Assembly: GCF_002356295.1 (NCBI RefSeq)
Contig: NZ_AP018042.1
Coordinates: 3,256,361-3,320,360, forward strand
Source of the DNA: Labilibaculum antarcticum
Lineage (GTDB): Bacteria > Bacteroidota > Bacteroidia > Bacteroidales > Marinifilaceae
Direction of reading: 5' to 3'
DNA: 64,000 nt
Positions within the stretch are counted from its first letter, which is position 1. Each line of letters starts with the position of its first letter. Shown piece after piece: positions 1 through 8,689 of this stretch. The notes beneath the pieces were generated by a model. That model was not told the DNA's origin. It worked only from the letters and a program-made list of their open reading frames with translations, and did not search any database. The position numbers and the translations under genes were made by a program.

Positions 1-99
1 GACGATCCATGGTATTATTGGATTCTATTTTGGAAATCTCAACCTGAGACCGAAGACAATTATGAATTTACCATTAATCCAATTTGGGAAGAATTATAG
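1..99 (+). CDS. C-terminal fragment of an unidentified protein (runs off left edge)
   Basis: An open frame runs from base 1 to a TAG at 97-99, giving 32 residues rich in Trp, Tyr and acidic residues and ending in PIWEEL. It is followed after 12 bases by the start of a lipoprotein gene on the same strand, so it is probably the last codons of the preceding gene in the same operon. Too little is visible to name it. An immunity or partner role for the downstream toxin-like lipoprotein is possible but untested. Confidence 0.55.
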   Translation, partial: DDPWYYWILFWKSQPETEDNYEFTINPIWEEL

Positions 100-111
100 A
101 AAAAATAATTT

Positions 112-1308
112 ATGAAATATATTTTGGCAGTTCTTTTGGCTCTCGGCTTTATAGCTTGCAGTAGTAATAAAGAGAATAATGAGCTTATTAATAAGATAAT
201 CGAAGATTCGAAAAGTAAGGACGTCTCATCCACAATCGTCCGGTACCTTATCAAAGAAGATATTGAACTTCAAACCATATCAAAAGCATTAGGATGCAAT
301 GTTAGTCTTTTGTATTCAATTAATGAAGACAAGGTAAAACTAAACGAACAGGCTAGTGATAAAATTTTTGTCCTTTTTCAAGGATATTTGGATGATGGGA
401 ATGAAATATTTGAAAAATATGAAAAGTATAGAAATACAAATAAAATAATCCCAGACCATCAATGGTTAACTGAATTTTCTAAGATTGACAAAATTCCAAG
501 GGAAGAAGCTTTGTTACGTATTGAAATGTTTAGAAATGTGGAACATCGTAAACACCTTGAATTTGTAAGTGAATTAAAAGCAACATCTTTAGAATATTTT
601 AAGCATCAGGTGGATATTCTTGTAGATGAAGAGTTTTCGATATTTTCATGGTTAGGTGAATTAAAAGATTTATGTTTTTTAGATCAGAAAGAGAGACGTG
701 CAAAATGGGGCGAAAGAACAAAAGAGTATTTTAATCCGATCAACTATTACACCAAACTTCAGAATAATATTACGATTTATAATAATCAAATAAATGATCA
801 GCGTAAATTAAATATATCTCGTGTAATTGGCACAAAACACAAGAACACAATTAAGAATAAATTGCTTAATGTGAGTGGTTTCCAGATGGAAAATAAGGTG
901 ATTGATGCAATAATTGAAAAAAGTGATAATTATTCATTCATGTCTTTGTCTGAGACGATTCTAGATTTTATAACTGGGTATATAGTTGTTGGGATAATCT
1001 TTCTTCTTGGATTTTTAGGTTTGAAAATACACCCTTTATGGGTGTCTGGGCCATTGTGGGTAATTTCGATTGGAGGTTTTATTTATTTTGGTATTAAGAA
1101 TGAACAAAAGATTAGGGATTCCATAAATAGTCAGATCGAAAAAATTCATCAGGAACAAGATTTTAATTTCTTTGATAAATTTGATCAAAGTACGGATGTT
1201 TATTACAATACCATGATTGATATTGTGATGGTTAATCATGAATATGAATTGAAAACAGAAGAATATCAAAATCAAATTGAGAAAATCATTAGTTCATCAG
1301 AAGAATGA
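112..1308 (+). CDS. Lipoprotein with C-terminal membrane segments, function unknown
   Basis: The 398-residue product starts with a lipoprotein signal: a hydrophobic stretch ending in GFIAC, with Cys16 as the lipidation site. A long polar, mostly helical region follows to about residue 280. Two hydrophobic segments come next (about 285-305 and 310-328, separated by PLWVSGP), then a polar tail rich in Glu and Gln. The lipid anchor plus two possible membrane spans is unusual for a periplasmic lipoprotein. I recognise no family. The stop overlaps the start of the next gene by 4 bp (ATGA), so the two are translationally coupled. Because the next gene encodes a nuclease-type toxin lipoprotein, a role in its delivery, anchoring or protection is the natural guess, but it is inference from context only. 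Confidence 0.8.
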   Translation: MKYILAVLLALGFIACSSNKENNELINKIIEDSKSKDVSSTIVRYLIKEDIELQTISKALGCNVSLLYSINEDKVKLNEQASDKIFVLFQGYLDDGNEIFEKYEKYRNTNKIIPDHQWLTEFSKIDKIPREEALLRIEMFRNVEHRKHLEFVSELKATSLEYFKHQVDILVDEEFSIFSWLGELKDLCFLDQKERRAKWGERTKEYFNPINYYTKLQNNITIYNNQINDQRKLNISRVIGTKHKNTIKNKLLNVSGFQMENKVIDAIIEKSDNYSFMSLSETILDFITGYIVVGIIFLLGFLGLKIHPLWVSGPLWVISIGGFIYFGIKNEQKIRDSINSQIEKIHQEQDFNFFDKFDQSTDVYYNTMIDIVMVNHEYELKTEEYQNQIEKIISSSEE

Positions 1309-3002
1309 AAATTACACAAGTAACTAGTGCTGTTGTTATGCTGTTGATTTTATCAGCTTGTACTAAAACAACTTTATTAAAGAAGATATTAGGAAAAGAA
1401 TCGAAAGAGCTTGCTGAATTAGTTACATCTGAATCTGCTGAGAAAATTGTAGGTAATTCAAATATGTCAGATTTGATATTGATCAGCATTAAATCTTTGG
1501 ATGGTAAACTCTCAAAGAAATTGACTCGCGATATTGCAGAGAATAAATCTCTGGTTGATTTGTTTAACGCTAATCCAGGTTTAATTAAAATATGGAAAAA
1601 GATAGCTCTATCTTCGGTGTCTTCTAATGCCAAGTATCTTAACTATTTAAATTCATTACCATCTGATAAATTTCTTTTTGAAGTTTCTGAAGGTGGTGTT
1701 TTATCTGTTTTCGATAATTCTAAACGAGAGCTTGCAAAGCTATTCCCTGATAAGGTAATTGCAAAATCAGGATTAAAGTTTAGTGATAATCTTTTAACTC
1801 CTGAAAAATACATTTGGAATGATTTATTAAATGGGAAGCTCATATCAAATCATCTTTATAAGGTGGATTCTTGGTTCTACCGAACTGATAAATTAGCAAG
1901 GGTATCTTCAATTCACGGCTCTGTTTTTCAACCTAAGCCAGCTTTAATAATTGATAAAGCAAAAGGTATTGCTTCAATTCCCAATGGTCCATGGGAACAG
2001 ATTAGCCAACTTAAAATGTCTCCTGATGTAATCAAGAAAGAATGGAAGATCATAACTGAAGAATGGGCTGTTATTATCAAAAATAAAGGAAAGGTAAACT
2101 TTAAGATTACGCCTTTCTATAATAAATCATCAAAAGAGGTTTACCAGCACGTTGTTGAATATACCAATAAAGAGGGACGTTTTGTCAAGAAAACATTAAA
2201 GAATATGATTAACTCAATGGATAATGTTGTTAGTAAACAATTATCTGATTTTGGATTAAATCCTGATGCCTTAAAAGAATTCCAAATGGTTTTTAAAGGA
2301 GAACATGCTGACGAATTATTACGAGATTTTACAAACAATGTTAAGAATGATAAAATTATTAAATGGTTTAATGCCAATCCAGATTTAATAAAAGGTTATT
2401 ATAAGTTAATGGAACTTTCCCCATCTATTCGTGTCAACAAGAGGAATATAATAGACGTGACAAGACAAATAGAATCTGGAGCAAAGGAAATATTTATAGG
2501 TATACCAGGTAACATTGGTAAAAAGAAAGTAGGTAAAATTCTCAAATATGATGTAGAGTTCAAAGAGAGAATCATTCCTATTGGAAATTTTAAGTTTAAG
2601 GCCGTATTCCCTGATTTTAGTGCTTTTTCAATTGCAAAAATAAGACTTGAGGATGTTTTAATTCAAGCTGTTGATGGCGAGCAGTTTACCTTTGCAAAAG
2701 AAGTGTTAAAAAAACAGTTTAAATCAAACCCCGATGAAATTATTAAAATGCTTAAAAAGCACAACTCTAGGATGGTTAAAGAAGGAAAAGTAAATATTTT
2801 TAAAGGTGATATTCTTAGTGAGAAGGAAATGCTTTCTAAGCAAATTGCTGATATAGAGGGAAAAGGTAGTAGTGTCTTTGGTTTTATCTGGCATCATAAT
2901 GAGGAATATGGAATATTGGAATTGGTTTCACATGACGTTCATGTTTTGCACAAACACACAGGAGGTAAGATTGTTTGGAATGGTGGTGGGGCTAATAGAT
3001 AG
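1305..3002 (+). CDS. Lipoprotein with C-terminal WHH-type HNH nuclease toxin domain
   Basis: The 565-residue product has a lipoprotein signal (LILSAC, Cys19), a long helical and repetitive middle, and a compact C-terminal module. The last 40 residues contain GFIWHHN (Trp-His-His about 529-531), LVSHDVH and HKHTGG. This spacing resembles the WHH family of HNH/Endonuclease VII toxin domains, which are usually carried at the C-terminus of polymorphic toxins. The preceding motif FKGDILSEKEMLSKQIADIE also resembles the lead-in seen in that family. The predicted activity is DNA or RNA cleavage in a target cell. The gene overlaps its upstream neighbour by 4 bp. No obvious immunity gene follows: the next 430 bp hold a repeat and a truncated antisense gene. 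The family call is by motif recognition only. Confidence 0.72.
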   Translation: MKITQVTSAVVMLLILSACTKTTLLKKILGKESKELAELVTSESAEKIVGNSNMSDLILISIKSLDGKLSKKLTRDIAENKSLVDLFNANPGLIKIWKKIALSSVSSNAKYLNYLNSLPSDKFLFEVSEGGVLSVFDNSKRELAKLFPDKVIAKSGLKFSDNLLTPEKYIWNDLLNGKLISNHLYKVDSWFYRTDKLARVSSIHGSVFQPKPALIIDKAKGIASIPNGPWEQISQLKMSPDVIKKEWKIITEEWAVIIKNKGKVNFKITPFYNKSSKEVYQHVVEYTNKEGRFVKKTLKNMINSMDNVVSKQLSDFGLNPDALKEFQMVFKGEHADELLRDFTNNVKNDKIIKWFNANPDLIKGYYKLMELSPSIRVNKRNIIDVTRQIESGAKEIFIGIPGNIGKKKVGKILKYDVEFKERIIPIGNFKFKAVFPDFSAFSIAKIRLEDVLIQAVDGEQFTFAKEVLKKQFKSNPDEIIKMLKKHNSRMVKEGKVNIFKGDILSEKEMLSKQIADIEGKGSSVFGFIWHHNEEYGILELVSHDVHVLHKHTGGKIVWNGGGANR

Positions 3003-3103
3003 GAATACATCACAGTATTTGCATTATTAATGTATTGAATTTAACTAAATTGTAAGTAATGACAAGAGGTATATCTCCATTTTTTAAAGACTATCGTGAG
3101 CCC

Positions 3104-3158
3104 CCAGCTCCCCCAGATTTGTAATCTGTGACCAAAGAGTTTCTGGTTTTCAATCCAG
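3104..3158 (+). repeat. Twin-palindrome interspersed repeat, copy R1
   Basis: This is the first of nine copies of a roughly 50-bp repeat. It has one palindrome centred on CAGATTTGTAATCTG and, after a short spacer, a second of the form GGATTTTCAATCC (here CTGGTTTTCAATCCAG). All nine copies in the window are in the + orientation. The architecture resembles REP elements mobilised by RAYT (IS200-like Y1) transposases, though no such transposase is present here. Confidence 0.8.
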
Positions 3159-3341
3159 AACTTTGATCAGAGGAAACCCTCCACAATAAGGTAATTTACT
3201 ATCATACGCATTTAGGTTATATATGGCTTCGTGATCTCTATTTCTACCTTCTGTATCAAACGCAATAGCAATCATCCATGCAGGTATAACATGCGAACCG
3301 GTTTTATCAGCAATCGACGTTTTACACAATAAATATTTCAT
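3150..3341 (-). pseudogene. Truncated gene ending inside repeat R1
   Basis: A minus-strand open frame begins MKYLLCKTSIADKTG, continues SHVIPAWMI, and runs to about SKLPYCG before passing into repeat R1 and stopping. An in-frame ATG at 3395 adds 18 residues, but the ATG at 3341 starts the protein-like segment. The SHVIP motif recalls the N-termini of some HNH-type proteins, which is weak evidence. The open frame loses protein-like character exactly where the repeat begins, so I read it as the 5' part of a gene cut off by the repeat or by a rearrangement at it. Confidence 0.45.
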
Positions 3342-3436
3342 AATATTTTCAATTTTAATGTCAAAATTATCAAAATATGCTATATTCGTATTCAATTTTA
3401 CTTAAACTTGTTCAAAACCTAAATTTAAGTTAAATC

Positions 3437-4354
3437 ATGCCCCACTTTAAAATTGAAAAAGACAGCTTAGCACCTATTAAGGAAAATCCTTTTAAGCTCG
3501 AAAAAGAAATACAATCCCTAACCGAAAACAACCTCGATAAAATACTGAAAATTGATTTTGTGAAATCTGAATTTGCATTGAACAATTTCAGAATTGATAC
3601 ATTGGCATTCGATAAAGATGCAAACGCATTTGTAATCATCGAATACAAGCGGGAACGTAATTTTAGTGTAATAGATCAAGGCTACGCTTATCTATCATTA
3701 ATGCTAAACAACAAAGCCGATTTTATTCTGGAATACAACGAAAACTGCAAAAACACACTAAAACGAAACGATGTAGATTGGTCGCAATCCAAAGTGATCT
3801 TTATCTCACCATCATTCACAACTTATCAGCGCGAAGCAATCAACTTCAAAGATTTACCTATTGAACTATGGGAAGTCAAGCGTTACAACAACAATACAGT
3901 AAGTTACAATCAGATCAAAACAGGAGGCGCGCAGGAAAGTGTAAAAACCATTTCCCGAAAGGATGATACCGTCACCACCGTAAATAAAGAAATCAAAGTA
4001 TATACCGAACAGGAACAGCTTGGCAATACATCTTCCGAAGAGATTATAGAGCTTTACGAAAAATTCAAAGCGTCCATACTAAACCTCGAAGATATTGAGT
4101 TAAAACCGAAGAAAAAGTACATCGCTTTCGCAAACGGCTCTAACATTGCCGACATCAACATTCAGAAAAAAAGTCTTAAAATGTGGATCAACCTATCCCA
4201 CGACGAACTCGACGACCCCAAACAGTTAACACGCGATGTTAGTAAAATTGGCCACTGGGGCAACGGCGACTACGAACTCCAAATCTACAACGATGATAAC
4301 CTCGAGTACATTATGTCCCTCGTAAAACAATCCTACAACAAAAACCGGAAGTAA
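3437..4354 (+). CDS. DUF5655-type protein with NucS-like PD-(D/E)XK nuclease fold
   Basis: The 305-residue protein has an N-terminal nuclease-like module. FRIDTLAFD at about residue 50 supplies the acidic residue, and FVIIEYKRE at about 66 supplies the E-x-K pair, followed by VIDQGYAYL. This is the order seen in the NucS/RecB-like PD-(D/E)XK fold. The C-terminal 100 residues (ELYEKFK, then KKKYIAFANG, then GHWGNGDYELQI) match the DUF5655 domain. The gene stands alone between repeat R1 and a small membrane-protein gene. Proteins of this type occur in defence and accessory islands, but the substrate is unknown. An ATG start and good length agreement make the call fairly secure. Confidence 0.8.
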   Translation: MPHFKIEKDSLAPIKENPFKLEKEIQSLTENNLDKILKIDFVKSEFALNNFRIDTLAFDKDANAFVIIEYKRERNFSVIDQGYAYLSLMLNNKADFILEYNENCKNTLKRNDVDWSQSKVIFISPSFTTYQREAINFKDLPIELWEVKRYNNNTVSYNQIKTGGAQESVKTISRKDDTVTTVNKEIKVYTEQEQLGNTSSEEIIELYEKFKASILNLEDIELKPKKKYIAFANGSNIADINIQKKSLKMWINLSHDELDDPKQLTRDVSKIGHWGNGDYELQIYNDDNLEYIMSLVKQSYNKNRK

Positions 4355-4365
4355 GATATTTATAA

Positions 4366-4878
4366 ATGAATAATAGTAAAAAAGAGTTTTCCTTATTGGA
4401 TATTCTTGCAATAATTGGTTTTGCCTTCGTTCTAATTTGGCTTATCGTAAAGTTCGTGATAGGCTATGAATCAGGTAATAAACAGATTGATATCGAGGAA
4501 GAAATAAAGGCGATAGATAAAACGATCTTAAAAAATAATAAATCAAAACGTCGGGCCGCATTCAGATCAAAAATATATTATTTCTTTTTCAGAATAGTGG
4601 TGGTCATTTTATGGTGCATGTTAGTTTCGATAGTTTGTCTTGTGTTCAAATACAAAACATTGGAGGAGATATTAAACGTTAACGAAGCTCTTCTAATTGC
4701 ATTTTTATTTTCTTGGTTTCTGTTCTCTGGAAGCCTAGCAGATTTAAAGAAACTCAATCTCAAGATAAAATATTGGATTCATAACAAAACCTATAAAACT
4801 TTGGCTCTAAATATAGATCAAGAAATCATCCACGCTAATAACAAAAGGCTCACCTTAGAGCAATATCCCAATAATTAA
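4366..4878 (+). CDS. Small membrane protein, function unknown
   Basis: The 170-residue protein has an N-terminal hydrophobic segment at about 9-30 (LLDILAIIGFAFVLIWLIV). A basic stretch (NNKSKRRAAFRSK) follows, then two more hydrophobic segments at about 70-95 and 105-125, and a polar tail. I recognise no family. It starts 11 bp after the DUF5655 gene on the same strand, so the two may be cotranscribed. It is followed directly by repeat R2. Confidence 0.7.
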   Translation: MNNSKKEFSLLDILAIIGFAFVLIWLIVKFVIGYESGNKQIDIEEEIKAIDKTILKNNKSKRRAAFRSKIYYFFFRIVVVILWCMLVSIVCLVFKYKTLEEILNVNEALLIAFLFSWFLFSGSLADLKKLNLKIKYWIHNKTYKTLALNIDQEIIHANNKRLTLEQYPNN

Positions 4879-4879
4879 A

Positions 4880-4930
4880 AATTCCCGAATTTAAAATCTG
4901 AGGGCAAGGAGTTGGGGATTTTCAATCCCC
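4880..4930 (+). repeat. Twin-palindrome repeat, copy R2
   Basis: This is a degenerate copy: the first palindrome is reduced to CCCGAATTTAAAATCTGAGGG, while the second (GGGGATTTTCAATCCCC) is perfect. It lies in the gap between two small membrane-protein genes and has the same orientation as R1. Confidence 0.75.
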
Positions 4931-4991
4931 TTGGTGCTCTCACTTCGAGTTCGAATATCACTAAAATATCCCAAGCTAAATACCTAATCAC

Positions 4992-5399
4992 ATGACCCTA
5001 AACGATTGCCTAATTTGGATGAAAGAATCCAAAGATCAGTATGATGCTGCCTATACAAATAGTCCATCGGTATTTCGGATGCCAATAATCTTGTTCCCCC
5101 TTCGGGTGGTTTTTACATTGCTCTGTATTGCATCTGGTTTTCTTCTAGTTAGTTCCCTCTTTATCAATTTAGGAGAGGTAGTAGCCAAAAACTTTAGAGA
5201 GGCTGGTAAAACAGCCCATTCTGCCGATATCCTAATTTTAATAAACACTATACTGGGGCTTATTTTTATTTTTTCGATTCTGGTTTTATGGCTGCTTAAG
5301 CTGGTTAAAGTCAGAAACAGATACATTCGCAAAATGGATTTCTTTTGGCATGATCGTTTCTGTGAAATGGATGAAATGGTGAAGCAAGAAGAAAAGTAA
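4992..5399 (+). CDS. Small membrane protein with two spans, function unknown
   Basis: The 135-residue protein has hydrophobic segments at about 32-55 (a VVFTLLCIASGFLLV core) and 80-105 (ILILINTILGLIFIFSILV), a basic flank, and an acidic tail ending in MVKQEEK. I recognise no domain. It is a single gene between repeats R2 and R3. The start ATG is the first in frame and has no clear ribosome-binding site, which is normal for this phylum. Confidence 0.68.
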   Translation: MTLNDCLIWMKESKDQYDAAYTNSPSVFRMPIILFPLRVVFTLLCIASGFLLVSSLFINLGEVVAKNFREAGKTAHSADILILINTILGLIFIFSILVLWLLKLVKVRNRYIRKMDFFWHDRFCEMDEMVKQEEK

Positions 5400-5402
5400 T
5401 TC

Positions 5403-5454
5403 GCTCCCGCAGATCTGTAATCTGAAGGCAAAGAGTTTAGGATTTTTAATCCCC
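5403..5454 (+). repeat. Twin-palindrome repeat, copy R3
   Basis: The first palindrome is CCCGCAGATCTGTAATCTG and the second is GGATTTTTAATCC. The copy begins 3 bp after a stop codon and is followed directly by module M1. Confidence 0.8.
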
Positions 5455-5601
5455 ATTTAACACCAAATAGGGCACAGTATTCATAGGAAACATCGGATTC
5501 TAATTCACCCCGTCAGTGGCTATTCGCCCTGACGGTGGTTTCAATTGTAAATTGTCATTGCGGGGAGGAACAGCTATTCCCGAAATTCGGGAACGTGGCA
5601 A
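5455..5601 (+). repeat. 147-bp duplicated module M1
   Basis: This stretch follows repeat R3 and is matched over its length by module M2 (9947-10092), which follows repeat R6. It contains a hairpin (CCGTCA ... TGACGG at about 5510-5535) and a palindrome TTCCCGAAATTCGGGAA at about 5577-5592. No open frame is conserved between the copies, so it looks like a non-coding extension of the repeat. Confidence 0.75.
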
Positions 5602-5632
5602 ATGAAATTAGTTAAATTCATAATTATCTCAT

Positions 5633-7102
5633 TTAGTTTGCTTTGTGAAAATGGAACTCATATTCCTGCACTTCAATATCATGCTTGGATGCTTCTTGTA
5701 ATAATTGAGGTGTAGCTTTATAAAGGCAGATGAGGCCTTTTACTTTTTGTTTCGGAACGGCTAAATTTTGCTTAATCCAGCTCATATAGCCTAATGTTTG
5801 TTCAACAACGTTAGTATTGTAACCACTGTCTTTTTTTAATTCTAATACAACTAGGTCATTTGTATTCTTTTCTTTGAGTAATAGATCCAAAATACCAACT
5901 TTAGACATGGCAAGTTGTTTTCCGTAGTATTCATCATTTTCGAAAATTTCATACTCTTGGTCGAATAGAATGCCTTCTTTCTGTAGTTTTATGCATAGAA
6001 GATTTTCCAATACACTTTCTTGGTAAATTATCCCATTCTGGCCATTTTTCTTGTTTGTTTTTTTAGGATGAAGCGTGTTAACATCAAGTTGAAATTCTAA
6101 TGAATAATCTTCATCTGGCAGAATGGTTTTAATGTTTTGCTTTAGTTGAATTAATTGTAATTTTATCCTCTTTAAATGCTTGGTAGTCATGCCTTTGGCA
6201 TCTTCAAGCAACGTAACAACCTCGATAGCACCGTTATATCTTTTGAGTTTTTTTAATGCATTGATTTTGTTCAGGTAGGGAGAGTCGCTATCAGGTCCAA
6301 TTTGTATGCATTTATCGAATGATTTAATAGCTTCTGAATATTTTTTCACTTTTAGCTGATAAAAACCTTTTTGCAGGTAAACTATGCCGTCTTCTGCGTA
6401 TGCTTTAATGCTAAGATTAAAGAGTTCTATAGCCTTATTAACCTCACCAATTTCTCCATAGCAAATACCTAAGAGGGAACTGACTTTAGCACATCCAATT
6501 TGGTTATTGAAAGATTCTATTTTAAAGCATTTTTGCAGCATTTTAATTGCGGCATGATAGTTCTTTAATTCAAACACATAAATTAAGGACATATAGTAGT
6601 AGCCGAACCAATGCTGAGGATTGCATACTGTAGCTTGTTTGAAATGCATTAATGCTTTTAAACTATCCTTCTGAAATTGTTTAATACCCAAACATGTTTG
6701 GTAATTTGGTTCAGTTAAAGGCAGGTGTTTTTTGAAGTGGTTTGTAAGATCGTTTAGGCATTTATCGGAGGTTTTCTTTGTAAAAGAAGGAACAATGAGT
6801 CCTTCCCATAGTTGAAATGCATTTCCAATATCTCTGGTTTCAAATTCTCCAATAATATATTTAAGCAGGAACTGGGAGGAGTTCTCTGATTTTCCAATAA
6901 GATCTGCAAGTATAGCTTTAGTATATAAAGAAATGCTTATGTCAGGTAAGTTTACCGCGATTGGGTAAATCTCCTTTGCAATTTCTTTTTTTTGATTAGA
7001 GCTGCTTAAATCTAAAATAAAATTTTGTAGTTCTTGCGAGTTCGGATTCTTGATGGTGTTTTGAATTGCTTGTTTAAGTTGGTTTTGGAGTGTGTTTGGC
7101 AT
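5633..7102 (-). CDS. TPR protein with C-terminal NucS-like nuclease domain
   Basis: The 489-residue protein has degenerate tetratricopeptide repeats over about residues 140-300 (for example ALMHFKQATVCNPQHWFGYY and YSEAIKSFDKCIQIGPDSDS). A C-terminal PD-(D/E)XK module follows, with VGILDLL at about 402 and VVLELKK at about 418, then VVEQTLGYMSWI. The order D, then E-x-K, then the Q-x3-Y helix is the NucS/endonuclease arrangement. It is the only large gene of the array on the minus strand. TPR-nuclease fusions of this kind are found in Bacteroidota, where the TPR part probably binds a partner. The substrate is unknown. Confidence 0.78.
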   Translation of the reverse strand: MPNTLQNQLKQAIQNTIKNPNSQELQNFILDLSSSNQKKEIAKEIYPIAVNLPDISISLYTKAILADLIGKSENSSQFLLKYIIGEFETRDIGNAFQLWEGLIVPSFTKKTSDKCLNDLTNHFKKHLPLTEPNYQTCLGIKQFQKDSLKALMHFKQATVCNPQHWFGYYYMSLIYVFELKNYHAAIKMLQKCFKIESFNNQIGCAKVSSLLGICYGEIGEVNKAIELFNLSIKAYAEDGIVYLQKGFYQLKVKKYSEAIKSFDKCIQIGPDSDSPYLNKINALKKLKRYNGAIEVVTLLEDAKGMTTKHLKRIKLQLIQLKQNIKTILPDEDYSLEFQLDVNTLHPKKTNKKNGQNGIIYQESVLENLLCIKLQKEGILFDQEYEIFENDEYYGKQLAMSKVGILDLLLKEKNTNDLVVLELKKDSGYNTNVVEQTLGYMSWIKQNLAVPKQKVKGLICLYKATPQLLQEASKHDIEVQEYEFHFHKAN

Positions 7103-7259
7103 GGTATGAGTTTTTTAATGGTAGTTTGAAAGGTAGTAAATCCTATTTAACTATCAATTAAGGATTGACAGATAATGATGAATATTTGCCAGCAGAAATG
7201 TATTGTGAATTCCTTTCTACTATTATTTGAGGCTGTGTATATATTATTATAAGTTTACT

Positions 7260-7314
7260 CCAGCTCCCACAGATTTGTAATTTGCGGGAGCTGGAGTTCA
7301 GGATTTTTAATCCC
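7260..7314 (+). repeat. Twin-palindrome repeat, copy R4 with extended hairpin
   Basis: Here the first palindrome is extended to a 35-nt near-perfect inverted repeat: CCAGCTCCC at 7260 pairs with GGGAGCTGG ending at 7294. The second element GGATTTTTAATCC follows. This is the copy that best shows the full-length hairpin arms. Confidence 0.82.
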
Positions 7315-7448
7315 TTCAAAATAACCTGTCAACGTCTTTTTTCAGTTCTAACAGCGTTTAAAATAAATTCAGATCTATTAAATTCAAACTATACCTGGAA
7401 AGGTATAAATCAACCTCTTGAATATAATTATATACCCGATAAGGTATA
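7315..7448 (+). promoter_or_regulatory. Orphan copy of the hipB promoter region with two operators
   Basis: This region closely matches 14430-14521 upstream of hipB-hipS-hipT, sharing stretches such as CAGCGTTTAAAATAAATTCA. It carries two operator-like palindromes, TATACC-N6-GGTATA, at 7390-7407 and 7431-7448, 41 bp apart. No hipB follows; instead repeat R5 begins 8 bp later. E. coli HipB binds TATCC-N8-GGATA, so the resemblance is meaningful. It could be a remnant of a lost hip module, or it could place the downstream nuclease gene under HipB control. Confidence 0.7.
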
Positions 7449-7455
7449 GTTTTCA

Positions 7456-7505
7456 TCTCCCGTAGATTGCTAATCTGCGAGTAGAGGATTCATAATTTCC
7501 AATCC
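7456..7505 (+). repeat. Twin-palindrome repeat, copy R5
   Basis: A degenerate copy with CCCGTAGATTGCTAATCTGCG followed by GGATTCATAATTTCCAATCC. It directly follows the orphan operators and precedes about 190 bp of AT-rich DNA in which I see nothing else. Confidence 0.7.
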
Positions 7506-7696
7506 GTTTTACACCCTATTGTTCCAGAGAAAAGAACTTTTAAGCGATCCGATATCTTGTAGCTTATCTTGTAAAAAAAGCAATTATAAAGAGTTTCTTG
7601 TTAAATTTATTTGTAGTTTTATTCAGTCTTAATTTATCAGGAATTCTTTGTTTTGTAAGCAGAATGAAGTGCTTTTGAATTCAAAAAATACATACT

Positions 7697-8503
7697 GTGA
7701 TATCTAAAACAAAACAAATGATTGGCATTTTTTTAATGGTATTTGGGGGACTTCTGGTTCTGTCAGGATTTTTCATTTACAAATCAAATATTGCTGCAGA
7801 TCCTGTATTGGCAATGAACATGAGTCCCCATTCAACAGTGGAGAATACAATAGATGTGAATTCTGGGAAATCATTGGAGGAATTAAATAATTTGATTGAA
7901 TTAGCCAAAGCTGATGGTGTTCTCACTCAGAATGAGAAACGTATTCTGAGCAGGAAAGCAAAGGAGTGCGAACTTGATCTGGGGGAAATCATAAAAGACA
8001 TTGAAGCTGAATTAGCTGCAAATCCATCCAAAGCCGAAACAGAAATCATCAACCAAGCAAAAAAGAAGGGAGATGACTTTGAAAAATTCATTGCACAAAA
8101 GTTTCCTAAAAAATATTATACCATTAAGGAATGGGCAGGCGATAAATACATTAAAGGAGTGTATGCCGAAACAACAACACAACCAGATTTAATGATTGAG
8201 ACCAAAAAGGAAAAAAAATGTTTCTCTATTGAATGCAAATGGCGAAAAGAATTTAAGAATGATGAAGTGACTTTTGCAAGTAAAAAGCAACTGGAAAATT
8301 ATATGGTTTTTCAAAAAAAGAAAAATATTCCTGTTTTTATTACTCTTGGTATTGGGGGTGAGCCATCGGCTCCGCAGAATTGCTACATTTTGCCTCTTGA
8401 TGAAATTAAATCCAATTCCATTTTAAAAAACGAGTTATACAAATACTGGAAAAAAACGGCAGCCAATTTCTATTTTGATATCAAGACTAATGAATTGAAA
8501 TAG
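7697..8503 (+). CDS. Membrane-anchored PD-(D/E)XK (Mrr-like) nuclease protein
   Basis: The 268-residue protein starts with one hydrophobic segment at about 9-28 (IGIFLMVFGGLLVLSGFFIY), so the rest is either cytoplasmic and membrane-tethered or exported. A helical EF-hand/TerB-like stretch follows (LIELAKADGVLTQNEKRIL). Then comes a restriction-endonuclease-type core: GDDFEKFIAQKF (entry helix), TTQPDLMIE at about 160, and CFSIECKWR at about 174. The D and E-x-K residues are all present, so it may be active. The GTG start at 7697 (GTG ATA TCT) gives M-I-S-K. It stands alone after repeat R5 and orphan hipB operators. Confidence 0.75.
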   Translation: MISKTKQMIGIFLMVFGGLLVLSGFFIYKSNIAADPVLAMNMSPHSTVENTIDVNSGKSLEELNNLIELAKADGVLTQNEKRILSRKAKECELDLGEIIKDIEAELAANPSKAETEIINQAKKKGDDFEKFIAQKFPKKYYTIKEWAGDKYIKGVYAETTTQPDLMIETKKEKKCFSIECKWRKEFKNDEVTFASKKQLENYMVFQKKKNIPVFITLGIGGEPSAPQNCYILPLDEIKSNSILKNELYKYWKKTAANFYFDIKTNELK

Positions 8504-8689
8504 CAAATAGTGTTCACGAGCTTTTTGGTCAACTCGTTGGTCATAAAGAATACAAACTCAAATTGTGGCACTCTGGCTGTATTCATAGAGCAACATATAA
8601 AACACTATAAAATCTAGATTCCTTTAGATAAATAGTAAAAAAAGTTGCGAAATGTATAGATAAAAATGAAGGAGATGCTTTTATGGAAG

